Notes: generated by a model not told the origin, from the sequence alone. A stretch of 64,000 nt of DNA from Saposhnikovia divaricata (GCA_036435485.1 CM071600.1:63981546-64045545), one strand, 5' to 3'. Positions 41,701 to 53,480 are shown, counted from the stretch's first letter. Made by a program: numbers and translations.

Positions 41701-42562
41701 AAGAGCATCTCCGATTGTATTGACTAAAAATGGTTGGCTAAATCAGATAAAATATTTATTATGTAAAATTTGTTGAACCTATATAGAGCATCTTCAATGG
41801 TATTGGTTAAAATGATTGGCTAAAATGATATAAAATAATGATTATGTAAAATTTATTGAATCTGTAACGTGTTGTACTCCAATGGAATTGGCTATAATGA
41901 TTAGTTATATTTTAAAAATAGCATGTTATTATTATTTTAAGTTGTTTAAAATAGAATGTATTATTTTAATATGTTAATATTGATGATGTAGAGTTTCACT
42001 ACAGGTCTCTAGAGGTTCGACATATATAGCCAATATGATGAGATTAACTAAAATTTTAGATGATTGTAATGTTTCGTTGGAGATTAAATTTTTTTACACA
42101 ATCTCTATATTTTTATTTAAGGCATGGTTGACACATTTTTAGCTAAAGGTTTTGCATGGTTGGAGATTCTCTAAGATGTTGTGCTCCAATGGTATATTGG
42201 CTATAATGTTTAGTTATATTGTAAATATAGTATGTTATTATTATTATTATTGTTATTCCAGGTTGTTATAAATAAAATATATTTTTATAAGGTAGTCGCT
42301 CATATAAAATCTTCCTTGTAGGTCTCTAGAGGTTGGCCAATATAGCCAACAAAAAGAGATAATCTAAATTTTTTTCTAGTGGTAATGTCTCTTTGGAGTG
42401 AATTTTTTTTTACATTATCACTATAAATTTTATTTATGGTATTATATATATGATTTTAGCTAAGGGGTCTTTTCCATTGGACATGCTCTAATCTTGATCG
42501 TCTATTTTTAAAAAAAAATTAGATTTGACGATTGATATAATGTAACATAATATAACCTTCTT
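41701..42562. repeat. Cluster of GAGCATCTCC-type MITE fragments
   Basis: Repeated blocks of AGAGCATCTxCxATxGTATTGxxTAAAATG occur near 41703, 41787 and 41868 and, inverted, near 42160 and 42470 (CCATTGGACATGCTCT). These are typical ends of small plant MITEs that flank a non-coding AT-rich interior. Individual boundaries are not resolved. Confidence 0.5.
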
Positions 42563-42800
42563 TGATATGGGCTGAAAATAAGTCCTAAAGACACATTTAA
42601 TATGACATTAATTAGACCCAGCATGGTCCTGACGTGGGGCCCATTAATGAGGTCAGACTCCCTGTTTTAATATTAATTTCGTAATTAATATTAAGGGTAA
42701 TAAACAACTCAGCAACAGTAATCAGATAAAGATACTATTCCTACCAGACTTAGCCTCCAAGGTACCCAATTCAATATGGAAACAGACTCCTACAAGGAAG
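42563..42800 (+). repeat. Truncated 5' LTR of the gypsy element
   Basis: Matches the first 238 bp of the 3' LTR (53623-53860) with six differences, five of them transitions. Identity stops abruptly after CAAGGAAG. The remaining 278 bp of LTR, the primer-binding site and the start of gag are missing. Confidence 0.92.
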
Positions 42801-43526
42801 TTTTTATATGTAAACATGGTTGATGTTGTCTGTTTCATAGCATACAAAGTTTTTATAATAAATTGCAGTCTAACATAATTCCTGATCCTGATCTTGAGGA
42901 AAGTACTAATCTTGGTAGAGTAGGAAAATGAGTATGATCTTGACTGAAAATGGGCATTTCTGAGAGTTGGGTTTCCACCACTGTGTGAATGCATAACACA
43001 CAAGAAAAATTGAAAAATGGGATCACTCAGGAGTCAGGACTATAACTAGTAGACTATTATTAGTGTTAATCAAGCACCCGAATTACCCAAATGATAAAAA
43101 GTTTAAAGTGGAATTAGGTAGAACTTCTCATATTCATTTGAATTGTTAATAATGTCATTGACTGTTTGCATAAACAGGATAAGCAAATTTGCGGTAGCCG
43201 TAGTCTGTAACATATTGTATTCAGTGAGGACTCCTATATTTAAATCTCATATTCATGCTTGCTACTGCCCAAACTCTATTTTTAAGTGTAGATTATTAAT
43301 AACACTCAGAGTCAGAACCTCATATATATATATAATCTATTTATTTATTTTAATCGGATCGGATTCGGGTTTTGTCGGATCAGATTTGACAAGAAACCAA
43401 AACCGCATAATCGGATTCGGATTCGGTTTTTAATTTTTCGGTTTCGGATCGGATTATACGGATCGGTTTTTAGCGATTTTTAGCGGATTCGGATTCGGAT
43501 TTTTTCGGATTTTTGCTCAGCCCTAA
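42801..43526. mobile_element. Foreign segment replacing the gypsy 5' region, ending in an hAT-like terminus
   Basis: Unrelated to the LTR or gag. Its right part (about 43355-43526) is packed with CGGATTCGG/CGGATCGG repeats and ends TTTTTGCTCAGCCCTA. Inverted, this reads TAGGGCTGAGCAAAAA, a common hAT end with subterminal repeats. Gag coding resumes at 43527. No left terminus or 8-bp duplication was found, so insertion was accompanied or followed by deletion. The part at 42801-43354 was not recognised. Confidence 0.55.
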
Positions 43527-44309
43527 TTCCCATTATAAATCTGGAGAGGCCTTCAAGGAGACAGCGAAGGGTCGATGCCCCAACTGAAAAATCGACAAGG
43601 GTGGAGACCCCCAGAAGTAACCCCAAGGATCTGATGCCACTTGGGGATCCTGATGATCCCATACCTCCGTTTACTGAAGAGGTGATGAATGCCCGCATCT
43701 CAAGGAAGTTCAAGATGCCGACGATTAAGGATTATGATGGAACGGGCGACCCCGCAAACCATGTTAGGACATTCTCAAACGCACTGCTGCTGCAGCCTGC
43801 GAGCGACGCCTTAAAGTGTAGGGCGTTCCCTCAAACCCTGTCGGGCATGGCTCAAAGGTGGTATAGCCGCCTACTTGCAAACTCGATTGGCTCTTTTAAG
43901 GAGCTGAGCGATGCCTTTGTCAGCCAGTTCATTAGTGGGAGAGTTTATGAAAAAAGTTCTGCATCTCTCATGTATGTGGTGCAGGGGAAGAATGAGAATT
44001 TGAGGGATTACCTCAAGCGATTCACCAAGGAGACTCTGAATATCACTGATCTGGAAAATAAGGTGGCCATGGTAGCCTTGGAACACGGAACCACTGATCT
44101 CTTCTTTAAAAGGTCTTTGGCAAAACATCCTCCTGAAAACATGGTCGAGCTCCAATGAAGGGCCGACAAGTATATCAAGGCTGAGGACAGCAGGAGGCAA
44201 TGGCAAGGGTTCCAATGACTCAAAGAAACGAAAGCAAGAGCAAGAGTACGACGCTAGGGACAAGTATCCCCGGACTAGCAAGGATTCCGAGTCACCACCA
44301 AAGAAGGGT
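43527..44309 (+). pseudogene. Gypsy gag (5'-truncated, stop and frameshift)
   Basis: The open frame to 44158 contains the retrotransposon gag core: PTIKDYDGTGDPANHV, then AFPQTLSGMAQRWYSRL, SFKELSDAFVSQF and a LRDYLKRFTKE region. A TGA at 44156 ends it, but the same frame continues with RADKYIKAEDSRR. A frameshift near 44195-44205 then moves into the pol frame (KKGLGPRFSDYARL). The protein would form the particle. The N-terminus is missing because of the upstream deletion. Confidence 0.88.
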
Positions 44310-46184
44310 TTGGGACCGAGGTTTTCTGATTATGCAAGGCTGAACGCTCCTAGGAGTCAAATCTTGTTAGATATTGAGAAGGATAAAGACTTTCGATGGC
44401 CGAAGCCAGTTAGGGGTGATCCCGCAAAGAGAAACAAGGAGCAATACTGTAGGTACCACCGTGATGTGGGGCATGATACAGATGATTGTAGGCAGTTGAA
44501 AGATGAGATTGAGTTCTTGATCCGAAAGGGAAAGCTGAGCAAGTTCACGAAGGGTGATGATCGTGGGACCCAAAGAAGGGACTATGACAGAAGAGACAAT
44601 GACAGAAGGGATAACGATCGTGATCGTGATCGTAATCCACAACCCCGAGGGCCAGTTATTAATATGATTTGGGGAGGCCCGATAGCGGTCGGTACGACTC
44701 GAAACTCTCGAAAGGCGTATGCCAGAGAAGTGATGCACATCATGGGAGAAGCCCCAAAACGTGCTAGGACTGAAATAGCCATTGTATTTGATGATTCAGA
44801 CCTCGAAGGGGTAAAGTTCCCCCATGACGACCCGTTGGTCATAACTCCTGTGATTGGAAACTCGGAGGTGAAACGAGTCTTGATAGATAATGGAGCTTCT
44901 GTTGATATCTTGTTTCATGATGCATTTGTGAAGATGGGGTACACCGATTCTCAATTGACCCCGACCAACATGCCGATCTACGGATTTAATGGAGTTGAGT
45001 CCAATGTTGAAGGAACTATTCAGTTACCCATGACAATTGGACAAGAACCTAAAGAGGCTACTCAGATGTTGAATTTCCTTGTGATCAAGGCATCCTCGAC
45101 TTATAACGCGATCCTGGGAAGGACTGGACTTCATGCATTCAAGGCCGTTGCCTCCACATATCACATGAAGATTAAGTTTCCAACCAGGAATGGTGTTGGA
45201 GAACAAAAGGGTGATCAGAAGATGGCAAGAAGTTGTTATGTGTCCGCGTTAAGAGCTGATGGAATCGGGGGGCATGTACTTCCGATCGAAGACATGGATG
45301 TCCGTGGTGATGATGAACACCGAGGGAAGCCAGCAGAGGACTTAATCCCCATTCCTCTGGAGCTAGGCGACCCTGAGAAAGTAACTTATATAGGAGCCTC
45401 TTTGAAGGAACCCCTGAAGGGCAAGTTGATAGCATTCTTACAAGAAAATAGTGATGTGTTTGCTTGGGTGGCAGCTGATATGCCAGGGATTGATCCCCAA
45501 CTCATAACTCACAGATTGAATATCGATCCTAACCAGAAGATAATACAGCAGAAGAAGAGGAACTTTGCACCTGAAAGGCAAGAGGCCATAAAGCAAGAAG
45601 TTGATAAGCTCTTAGAGGCTGGGTTTGTTGAAGAAATTCAGTTTCCCGAATGGTTGGCTAACCCTATGATGGTCAAGAAAGCAAATGGGAAGTGGAGGAT
45701 GTGTATAGACTTCACTGATTTGAATGATGCATGTCCGAAGGATTGTTTTCCCCTGCCAAGGATAGACATGCTGATAGACGCCACAACTGGACATGAGATG
45801 TTGAGCTTCATGGATGGGTTCAGCGGCTTCAATCAGATTAAGATGCACAAGGATGACATCCCAAAGGTATCTTTCATAACTGACTTTGGTGTTTTCTGCT
45901 ACCTTGTTATGGCTTTTGGTCTAAAGAATGCAGGAGCTACATACCAACGACTGGTGAATAAAATATTCGCCCATCTGATTGGAAAAACCATGGAGGTCTA
46001 TGTTGACAACATGCTAGTCAAGAGCCTGTTCAAGGCAGACCACATTAAGCACCTCAGAGAGGCATTCGAAGTGCTGAGGTACCACAAGATGATGTTGAAT
46101 CCAGCCAAGTGTGCTTTTGGTGTTGGATCTGGAAAATTCTTAGGTTTGATGGTTTTTAAAGAGAGGCATAGAGGCCAACCCTGA
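44310..46184 (+). pseudogene. Gypsy pol, first part: zinc knuckle-like, protease, reverse transcriptase
   Basis: A 624-codon frame in domain order: a Cys/His motif (CRYHRDVGHDTDDC), a basic Asp/Arg stretch, an aspartic protease (VLIDNGASVDILF) and reverse transcriptase (MCIDFTDLNDACPKDCFPLP, then SFMDGFSGFNQIKM and VMAFGLKNAGATYQRL). The catalytic YVDD box reads YVDN, which should abolish polymerisation. A frameshift at about 46150 (after KFLGLMV) ends the frame. The reading continues at 46207. Confidence 0.92.
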
Positions 46185-46206
46185 CAAGATCAAGGCGATC
46201 TTAGAT

Positions 46207-49200
46207 ATGGAACCGCCACGCTCTATAAGAGATGTGCAGAAGTTGACAGGCCGGGTAGCGGCTTTAGGAAGATTCATCTCCAAGTCTGGTGATAAATGCT
46301 TGCCTTTCTTTCAAGCATTGAAGAAGGTGAAAAATTTTGAGTGGACCCCTGAGAGCCAAGAGGCCTTTGAACAACTGAAGAAGTACATGGCTGAAGCCCC
46401 GTTGCTGGCCAAACCTAGTCCCGGGGAGACTCTTTATCTATACCTGGCGGTATCTGAGCAAGCGTTGAGCACCGTTCTCATTCGAGAAGAGAAGAAGGTC
46501 CAGAAGCCTATCTATTATGTGAGCAAGGTGTTGCACGGGGCTGAGTTGAATTACTCTCCCATTGAGAAGTTCGCCTTGGAATTGATAACAGCCTCGAGGA
46601 ATCTACGCCCGTACTTTCAGGCACATAAGATTGAAGTCCTGACGAACCAACAGTTGAGGAACATATTGCATAGTCCGAAGGCTAGTGGAAGGCTAATCAA
46701 GTGGGCGATTGAACTTGGAGAATTTGACATCACGTATAAACCTCGAACAGCCATTAAGGCTCAGGCATTGGCTGACTTTGTGGTTGAATGCACCATTAGC
46801 AACCAAGAAGTCGGGGGGCAGGAGATGATAACTACCCCTGGGAAAGAGGATAAAGATGAAGAGCTTAGGCTTGATCTGAAGGAGTATTGGGTGCTCTATT
46901 TTGATGGAGCATCAAAAACAAAATCTAGTGGTGCAGGTGTGGTTTTACAAAGCCCCGATGGGTTCATGGTGGAGTATGCTTTGAAGTTGGACTTTCCGAC
47001 AACCAACAACGAAGCTGAGTATGAAGCCTTGATAGCCGGTTTAGGTTTGGCCAGAATCATGAGGGTCAAAAATCTCAAAGTATGTGGGGATTCAAGACTA
47101 GTGGTATCACAAGTAAATGGTGAATTCGAGGCCAAGGATGAAACTATGGCGAAGTATTTGAGAGTTGTGAAGGCAATGATGACTCAGTTTGATGAGTGTT
47201 ATGTGGAACATATTCCGAGAGAGGAGAATGTTAAGGCCGATGCCCTGTCCAAGTTCGCTTCTTCTGAGATAGAAAATTATGCAGGAAGTGTTTACTTCCG
47301 GGTCTTGAAGGCCCCGACCATCAACTCAAAATTGGTGGCACCGATTGATGTAGGAAGCTGTTGGATAGATCCTATCAAAGCTCACCTCGAAACCGGATGG
47401 CTCCCTGACAATTCCTTGGAGGCACGAAAGCTGTCAGTAAGAGCATTGAGATATGCCTTGATTGAAGGCGTCCTTTACAAAAGGTCTTTTGTCATCCCAT
47501 ACTTGAAGTGTCTGAGGCCCCAAGAGGCAAGGGAAGCTCTGGAAGAAGTTCATGAAGGTATCTGTGGGCAGCACTTGGGGGGCAGAGCCCTAGCTCACAA
47601 AATAACTCGTTTGGGATTCTACTGGCCAGAGATGTTGGCCGATGCACAGAGCTATGTCAAGCGGTGCGATAGATGCCAGAAGCACGCTCCGATAGTAAGG
47701 CAGCCGCCTGAGCTGTTAACGTCGATTAGCTCCCCTATTCCATTCGCAATGTGGGGAATGGATATACTTGGTCCTTTCCCCGTAGCTTCAGCACAAAGGA
47801 AGTTTCTGATAGTTGCCATCGACTACTTCACTAAGTGGATTGAGGCTAGGCCTTTGACAAAAATAACCACCAAGCAAGTTTCCCAGCTCTTTTGGGAGAA
47901 CATCATTTGCAGATATGGGATCCCTCAAGTCCTTGTGACGAATAATGGAACACAGTTTAATAATGAAGAATTTAAGAAGTACTGCAAGGAAAATGCCATT
48001 GAGCTTCGTTTTACTTCAGTAGCACATCCGCAAGCAAATGGACAGGCAGAGGTCGCCAATCGAATCATCCTTGATGGACTGAAGAAGAGGGTCGAACGTT
48101 CTAGGAACACTTGGGTGGACGAGCTATTGCCTATACTATGGGCGTATCGTACCACCTGTAAAGTATCAACTGGAGCAACCCCGTTCTTGTTGGCTTACGG
48201 GACCGAGGCAGTTGTGCCCCTCGAGATTATGCATGCATCACCTCGAGTTGAAGCATATGAACCAGAAGTTAATGAAGAGGGCATGAGACTCGCCCTTGAC
48301 CTAATTGATGAGGTTAGGGATTGGGGTGAGCAAAAAACCGAAATAAAACCGAAACCGAACCGAAACCGGGAAAAACCGAACCGAAAAAAACCGAAACCGA
48401 AAAAAACCGAAACCGAAACCGAAAATTGAAAAACCGAACCGTTCTAATATTTCGGTTCCGGTTTTAGGTGGAAACCGAACCGAAAAAAACCGAAACCGAA
48501 CCGATTATTTATATAAATAAATATTTATATTTTTTATAAATATTGCAGTTGGAAGGAACTTGTTCAAATGCGGCTCAAGTACAATGTTGGTCTTCAGTAG
48601 TAGGTGATTTGCGCATGCAAAATGACTAGTGATTTGTGTTGGCTTTGGAATCACTCATAACTCTGTATTTGCAATGTGAAATAGCATAAGGATTTTTTTA
48701 GAAATGAAACTCTTTTCAACATTTAGCTATAAAGTTTTAGTACTGTAGTATGAAGGTTTTTACAGTCTTGTGGACGATATTTGTTTCAAGTTTTAAAAAT
48801 TGTTGTATGAATACATTTGGACGATTTATGTTTTTATGGTAGAACTACTTTTTTAATTAATTTGTAATACTTTCTTATTTTTATTTTAATCGGTTTTAAA
48901 ACCGAAACCGAACCGATAAAAACCGAAACCGGAATTTTAAAACCGAAACCGATGGTTCGGTTGCGGTTCCGGTTTTTGATTTTTAAAACCGAGGACATGC
49001 GGTTTCGGTTCCGGTTTTACCCGAAAACCGAACCGAACCGGGGTTTGCTCCCCCCTAGTTAGGGATGAAGCAAATGCCAGGAATGCAGAGCATCAGAAGA
49101 GAGCGTCTTTCTACTACAATTTAAGGGTTAAGGAGAGGTTCTTTCGACAAGGCGACTTGGTTCTAAGGAAAATATAATCTTCAGGAGTTGGACAGAAGGG

Positions 49201-49339
49201 AAAGCTAGCCCCTAACTGGGAAGGGCCATATCGAGTCAAGAAGACACTAGGACGAGGATCCTACAAGTTGGAGACATTAGATGGGAACGAAGTGCCACGA
49301 ACTTGGCATGCTTTGAACCTGAAGATTTATTATGTATGA
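46207..49339 (+). pseudogene. Gypsy pol, second part: RNase H, Tat-type RNase H, integrase (interrupted by hAT)
   Basis: The frame 46207-48320 has the RT-RNase H thumb (LTGRVAALGRFISK), the first RNase H, and a second RNase H-like domain (VLYFDGASKTKSSGAGVVL, TNNEAEYEALIAGL, EENVKADALSKFAS). The integrase has its zinc region (HKITRLGFYWP, then CDRCQKHAP) and core (MWGMDILGPF, GQAEVANRI). The second catalytic Asp is replaced (VTNNGTQF where D is usual). An hAT element at 48321-49057 splits the frame. The remainder (49058-49339: QKRASFYYNLRVKERFF, GKLAPNWEGPYRV, TWHALNLKIYYV stop) carries an in-frame TAA at about 49170. It is inactive. Confidence 0.92.
48321..49057. mobile_element. Non-autonomous hAT element inserted in gypsy integrase
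   Basis: Ends TTGGGGTGAGCAAAAAACC and GGTTTGCTCCCCCCTA form imperfect inverted repeats. Dense CCGAAA/ACCGAACC subterminal repeats occur in both orientations near each end. The perfect 8-bp target duplication GTTAGGGA lies at 48313-48320 and 49058-49065. There is no coding. It inserted after the gypsy element did, giving a clear nesting order. Confidence 0.93.
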
Positions 49340-49740
49340 GTTATCCTTGTACGGATTCAGCTTTCTATCTATTTATTAGGAGAAGTAGAAATAAGGTTTG
49401 ATGAAACCATTCCAGGGCCTAGTGCCCCGAGTAGGACAGTAGTATTACATATGTAAGGGTTAAACCCACTTCGATTTATTAATGCAAGTTTTTCTTCCAT
49501 TCTATGATTTTGATTATGTACCAAGCACCCGTTGAGTGTGAGTTTAGAAAAATCAAGTACCAGAAATAATTGAACATATGAATGAGGAAAGCAAATGCAT
49601 AAATAAAGTGCCCCGAAGGGCTAAGTTTTAAATTACAAACCGCGAATAAAAGTTAAGTCCCGAAGGACCTTGATTTAAAACTAAAAAGACAAAGCCACAT
49701 ATGGCTGTGAAGGCCATGCAAGGCCCTTGATTAAAGACAT

Positions 49741-51837
49741 CTACTCCTCGGAGGACTCCTCCACCACTTCTTGCCCTTCTCCCTCCTCCTCTCCGTCTCC
49801 CTCTTCTTCATCTCCCTCCTCTTCGGAGCCCTCATCGTCATCATCTTCGGCTTCTGTTTCCATAGGTTGCGCCACTCCCCTCTTCACCACGTCCCCTTCT
49901 TCGTCTGAAGTCTCAGTCGAGGAGTTAGGTCTAATCCGAAGTTTTTTGCCAGGAAAAGATCGTCTCACGGTCGCCTCCCTCTCCGACATGGCCTTTTTCC
50001 CAGCTGAACGGGAAGAGGTCGAACTGGAACTAACAACATTGGTCACCTTCCTCAAACCAGAACCGGAAGGACGGCGACTATCCCCGGAGCCCAATGCATG
50101 ATCCCCGTGACTTCCGACAGCAGCAGCCCAGTTAGGGCAAGGGAAGTCTGCTGGATTCACCATCGAAGGATACTTGTGGCTAACAGCGCCAACAGCTTTG
50201 TTCCACCCAACTGACATGTTAAAGGGCCGCATCTCATCATCATGATCATCTATAAACTTTTTAAAAGCTTCCGACCTATGGTGGTAGGCATCAATCACCT
50301 TGTCAGCATCGGAGGATTTCTTCTTGGCAAGTGAGTGAAGTTTCTTTTGGTAAGACAGGCTACTTGCCTCAGCTCGAGCAACTTTGGAGTTTAGGTCTTG
50401 AACTTGTTCTTTGAACCGTGCTTGCTCATTCAGCAGTTCCACGTTGCTATCCCTATGGGCTCGGCCTTGACGGGTGGCGGATTGAAGATAAGCATTTGCC
50501 TGCAATAAGGAGATAGGTAAGGCATTTAACAAAAATTTGGGCAAACGAGAACATCAATTGCATAATTTGGTACCTGATAAAGAGCCTGAGCTCCAAGGTG
50601 CTCAGATTCGTCGATCTTATCTCCCGCAGTAACTGTCAGGAGATCAGGAGCAGTGATAGAGAGCCTGGACCAGGCCAAGGCTAAGGAAGAACTTCCCAAG
50701 ATAGAATCCTGCTCACAAATACCCCAATCCTGAGTGAATGGGACTCGAGTACCTTCAACGACGTTCCGGGACCTCTTCCCCCCTTGGGAGCATCCCTCCA
50801 AGAACATAGGAACTTTTTGATTAGTAGGATTCAGTTGCTCTTCCGCTTTCTTTGCCATTCGTTTGGTAACATGTGGCTGATTCTCGGGGCTACTGTCCAA
50901 CTCCTCGGCAGCTTAAACAAAAAAGAAAGAGATATCGAAATAAGAACAAACATAGTTCGTGATAAAGTAACAAAGGAAAATTACCCTCAAAAGAAAGAAT
51001 GCTTAAGCCGGCTTCGATAAGCTTCTTCTCTGTCAGAATAGTTTTGTAATGGGTACGACCATCATCAGCAAGCAATCTGTCTCTGTTTAGCAATTCTTCA
51101 TGGCTAAGATCACACATGAAATGCAAACTATCCTCCACATATCCAAACCTCTTAACGAAAAACTGACCCCAGTCACCACCTTGCCATTCCAAAACAACAA
51201 AATCTCTATCCTAGAGATGATGGGAGCCAGGAAAGGAGAAAAAGTTTACTATATGAGGAATATTACTTCGAAGTTGGAAGTTAATCCGCCCTGCCTTAGA
51301 ATTAGAAGAGTTTTTCACTGAGAAGATGCTCCTAAACATTGTTGTGCTCAGAGGGATCTCCAATTCCCGGCACCTCAACATGAAAATAATAAGGAACCTC
51401 CATGAATTTGGGTATAGCTGGCAAGGATGAACTTGGAGCTCTGCTAAGAACCTGATAATGAATGGATGGACGGGGAACCTCAACCCCGCTTCTAAAGCGC
51501 CTTTGTAAACGCAGATCCTTTCAGGATACCAATTGCAAGTTCTATCCCCAGGGTTGGGAAGGCAAACTTTGATCACACTTGGAAAACCATACGTGCTTTC
51601 AATCTTCTCTACATCTTTTCTCTTTAACTTGCAAGGACTATGAAAGGCATCTAAATCTGAACTATTGGGGAATGACTCTCCCATAGTATTTAACAAATCT
51701 AATGTAGACTCGAATCGACGCTCAATATATTTAGGAGGCATGAGTTTTAGTTTACCTTTCATGGTTCTCACCATGCTCCTCTTCCTGAAGGCTTCCTCCA
51801 TGGAGATTTGGGGGGCAGATGCATGCTTGTCGGCCAT
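49741..51837 (-). pseudogene. Antisense accessory gene of the Tat gypsy element (gypsy-type transposon domain, coiled-coil tail)
   Basis: On the strand opposite gag-pol, exons can be drawn: 51837 down to 50985, 50911-50574 and 50499-49741, with GT-AG introns and matching phases. The start is MADKHASAPQISMEEAF. The middle has ICVYKGALEAGLRFPVHPFI, then FLAELQVHPCQLYPNSWRFL, the pattern of the plant putative gypsy type transposon domain. After EWQGGDWGQFFVKRFG comes a coiled-coil-like region (NEQARFKEQVQDLNSKVARA) and a long acidic Glu/Asp tail. A TAG at about 51211 lies in frame after PGSHHL; it is a nonsense mutation unless a small intron removes it. Antisense genes at this place are known in Tat elements. 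Their function is unknown. Confidence 0.8.
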
Positions 51838-52329
51838 ACTGAACTTGAAGCTTGAACTTGGAAGCTTGAAAACTAGAGAACTTGAAGACTTGAGAAAAGT
51901 TTGAGAAATGAAGAAGTGAATAAAAATGAAGGATACTCCCCTCCTTTTATAAGAAAAGGATGACCTGCTACCTCAGGTTGTAATGCAGCCCGGTTCGCGT
52001 TTATAGGTCAAGTATCGATAAAATATGAAAAAGGAGCAAAAACTATCTATTATAGATGGAAAGAGTCGTTACACTCATGAAATTTCGGAAAAGAAATGGA
52101 GAATTTAAATGAATATCCGAGAAGACATTTCACGAGAGCAGTCAGTTGAGCTTTGGAAGCTAAGCGTGCTTAAGAGAGGATAATCAAGAAATTAGTCCTA
52201 AATACGGGATTAATAATGCTGATCGAGGTTTTAAGTAAAACCTTAAATAAAAGCCATGTGTGGCCTAGTTGATTAGCTTTTGAAAGCCGATGTGCGAATG
52301 TTAATATTGATGATCGAGGTCGATATTGA

Positions 52330-53035
52330 AAATCAAAACTCGCAGACCATGAACCGGCCGAACAAAGCACCCACGAAGGCACCGGCCGACTGAAGCACGG
52401 CCGACCGAGGCCTCGGAGAAGCTTCAGCCGACCGCACCCCAGCCGACCGAGGCACGTGGGGCGCGACGGCCGACCGAGATGAGGCCGATTGAGGTAAAAT
52501 TGAACCCTTCGGCCGACCGACATCGACCTTCGAGTCGAGTTTTTTTGTCAGCCGATTGCCTCTCGACCGACCGGCCTCCCGGGGACTCATCGGCCGACCG
52601 ACATTGGTTGTCGGTATCGATATTTTGTTTCGATCGACAAAAAAAAAAAAAAATTTGGTCGATCGAGGAGTGGCCGACCGGCTCACTGGTGAAGCCTCGG
52701 CCGACCGACATTGGTTGTCGGTATCAATATTTTGCTTCGATTCCAAAAAAAAATCGGCCGACCGACGTCGACCGTCGGTAAGAGTTTTTGCTTCGGCCGA
52801 CTGGCTCCCGGCCTCCCGGGGACGTCCCGGCCGACCGACGTTGATCTTCGAGATCGATATTTTGCTTCGACGCCAAAAAAAAAATAATAATAAAAAATCG
52901 ACCGACCGACGCTGACCGTCGGTATGAGTTTTTGCTTCGGCCGACTGGCTCCCGGACGACCGGCACACCGGTGACCTCCCGGCCGACCGACATTGGTTGT
53001 CGGTATGCATTTTTCGACCCGGCCAACTGACAGTG
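52330..53035. repeat. GGCCGACCGAC tandem repeat array in gypsy 3' region
   Basis: The block GGCCGACCGACATTGGTTG (or a close variant), followed by TCGGTATCGATATTTTG-CTTCGA, starts at 52592, 52699, 52829 and 52981, with smaller copies before and between. Spacings are 107, 130 and 152 bp because units carry insertions and poly-A runs. Several long spurious ORFs exist here because the repeat lacks stops. Confidence 0.85.
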
Positions 53036-53139
53036 GTGATCGAGTCGGGGTTTCACATTTTTTTTTTGTTTTTCCGTCTTGATGTTCAAGATCACTATTG
53101 AGATTGTTTTGAAAATAATAATCAAGTGGAAGTTGAAAT

Positions 53140-53480
53140 TAAGAAATAGCACCGATTAGTGCCGATTAGCGCTGTTTAGTGCCGATTAAGCACCGTTTAG
53201 TGCCGATTAGCGCCGTTAGTGCCGATTAGCACCGTTAGTGCCGTTTTATGCCGTTTAACATCGTTTAACACTGTTTGAACATTGTTTGAGGCTGATTAGC
53301 GCTGTTTAGTGCCGATTAGCACTGTTTAGTGCCGATTAAGCACCGTTTAGTGCCGATTAGCGCCGTTAGTGCTGTTTTATGCCGTTTAACATCGTTTAAC
53401 ACTGTTTGAACGTTGTTTGAGGCTGATTAGCGCTGTTTAGTGCCGTTAAACACTGTTAGTGTCATTCAATATCGTTGTAA
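53140..53480. repeat. GCCGTTTAGT/GCCGATTAGC short tandem repeat with 131-bp higher-order unit
   Basis: Ten- to twelve-base units (GCCGATTAGC, GCTGTTTAGT, GCCGTTTAAC) are strung together. The GCTGATTAGCGCTGTTTAGT segment recurs at 53291 and 53422, giving a period of 131 bp. This is a second, unrelated tandem array before the 3' LTR. Confidence 0.85.

Noticed and set aside
42722..43003. 93-codon minus ORF near the gypsy 5' LTR
   Set aside because: Spans the LTR/foreign junction and shows no domain, so it cannot be an inherited gene.
43480..43713. 77-codon minus ORF over gag start
   Set aside because: Antisense of the gag frame and of the CGGATTCGG repeats.
49727..50101. 124-codon plus-strand Ser-rich ORF
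   Set aside because: Mirror of the Glu/Asp-coding tail of the antisense gene on the other strand.
52333..53010. 225-codon minus ORF and several overlapping ORFs
   Set aside because: Products of stop-poor tandem repeats. The repeated Arg/Ser peptide follows the DNA repeat in every frame.
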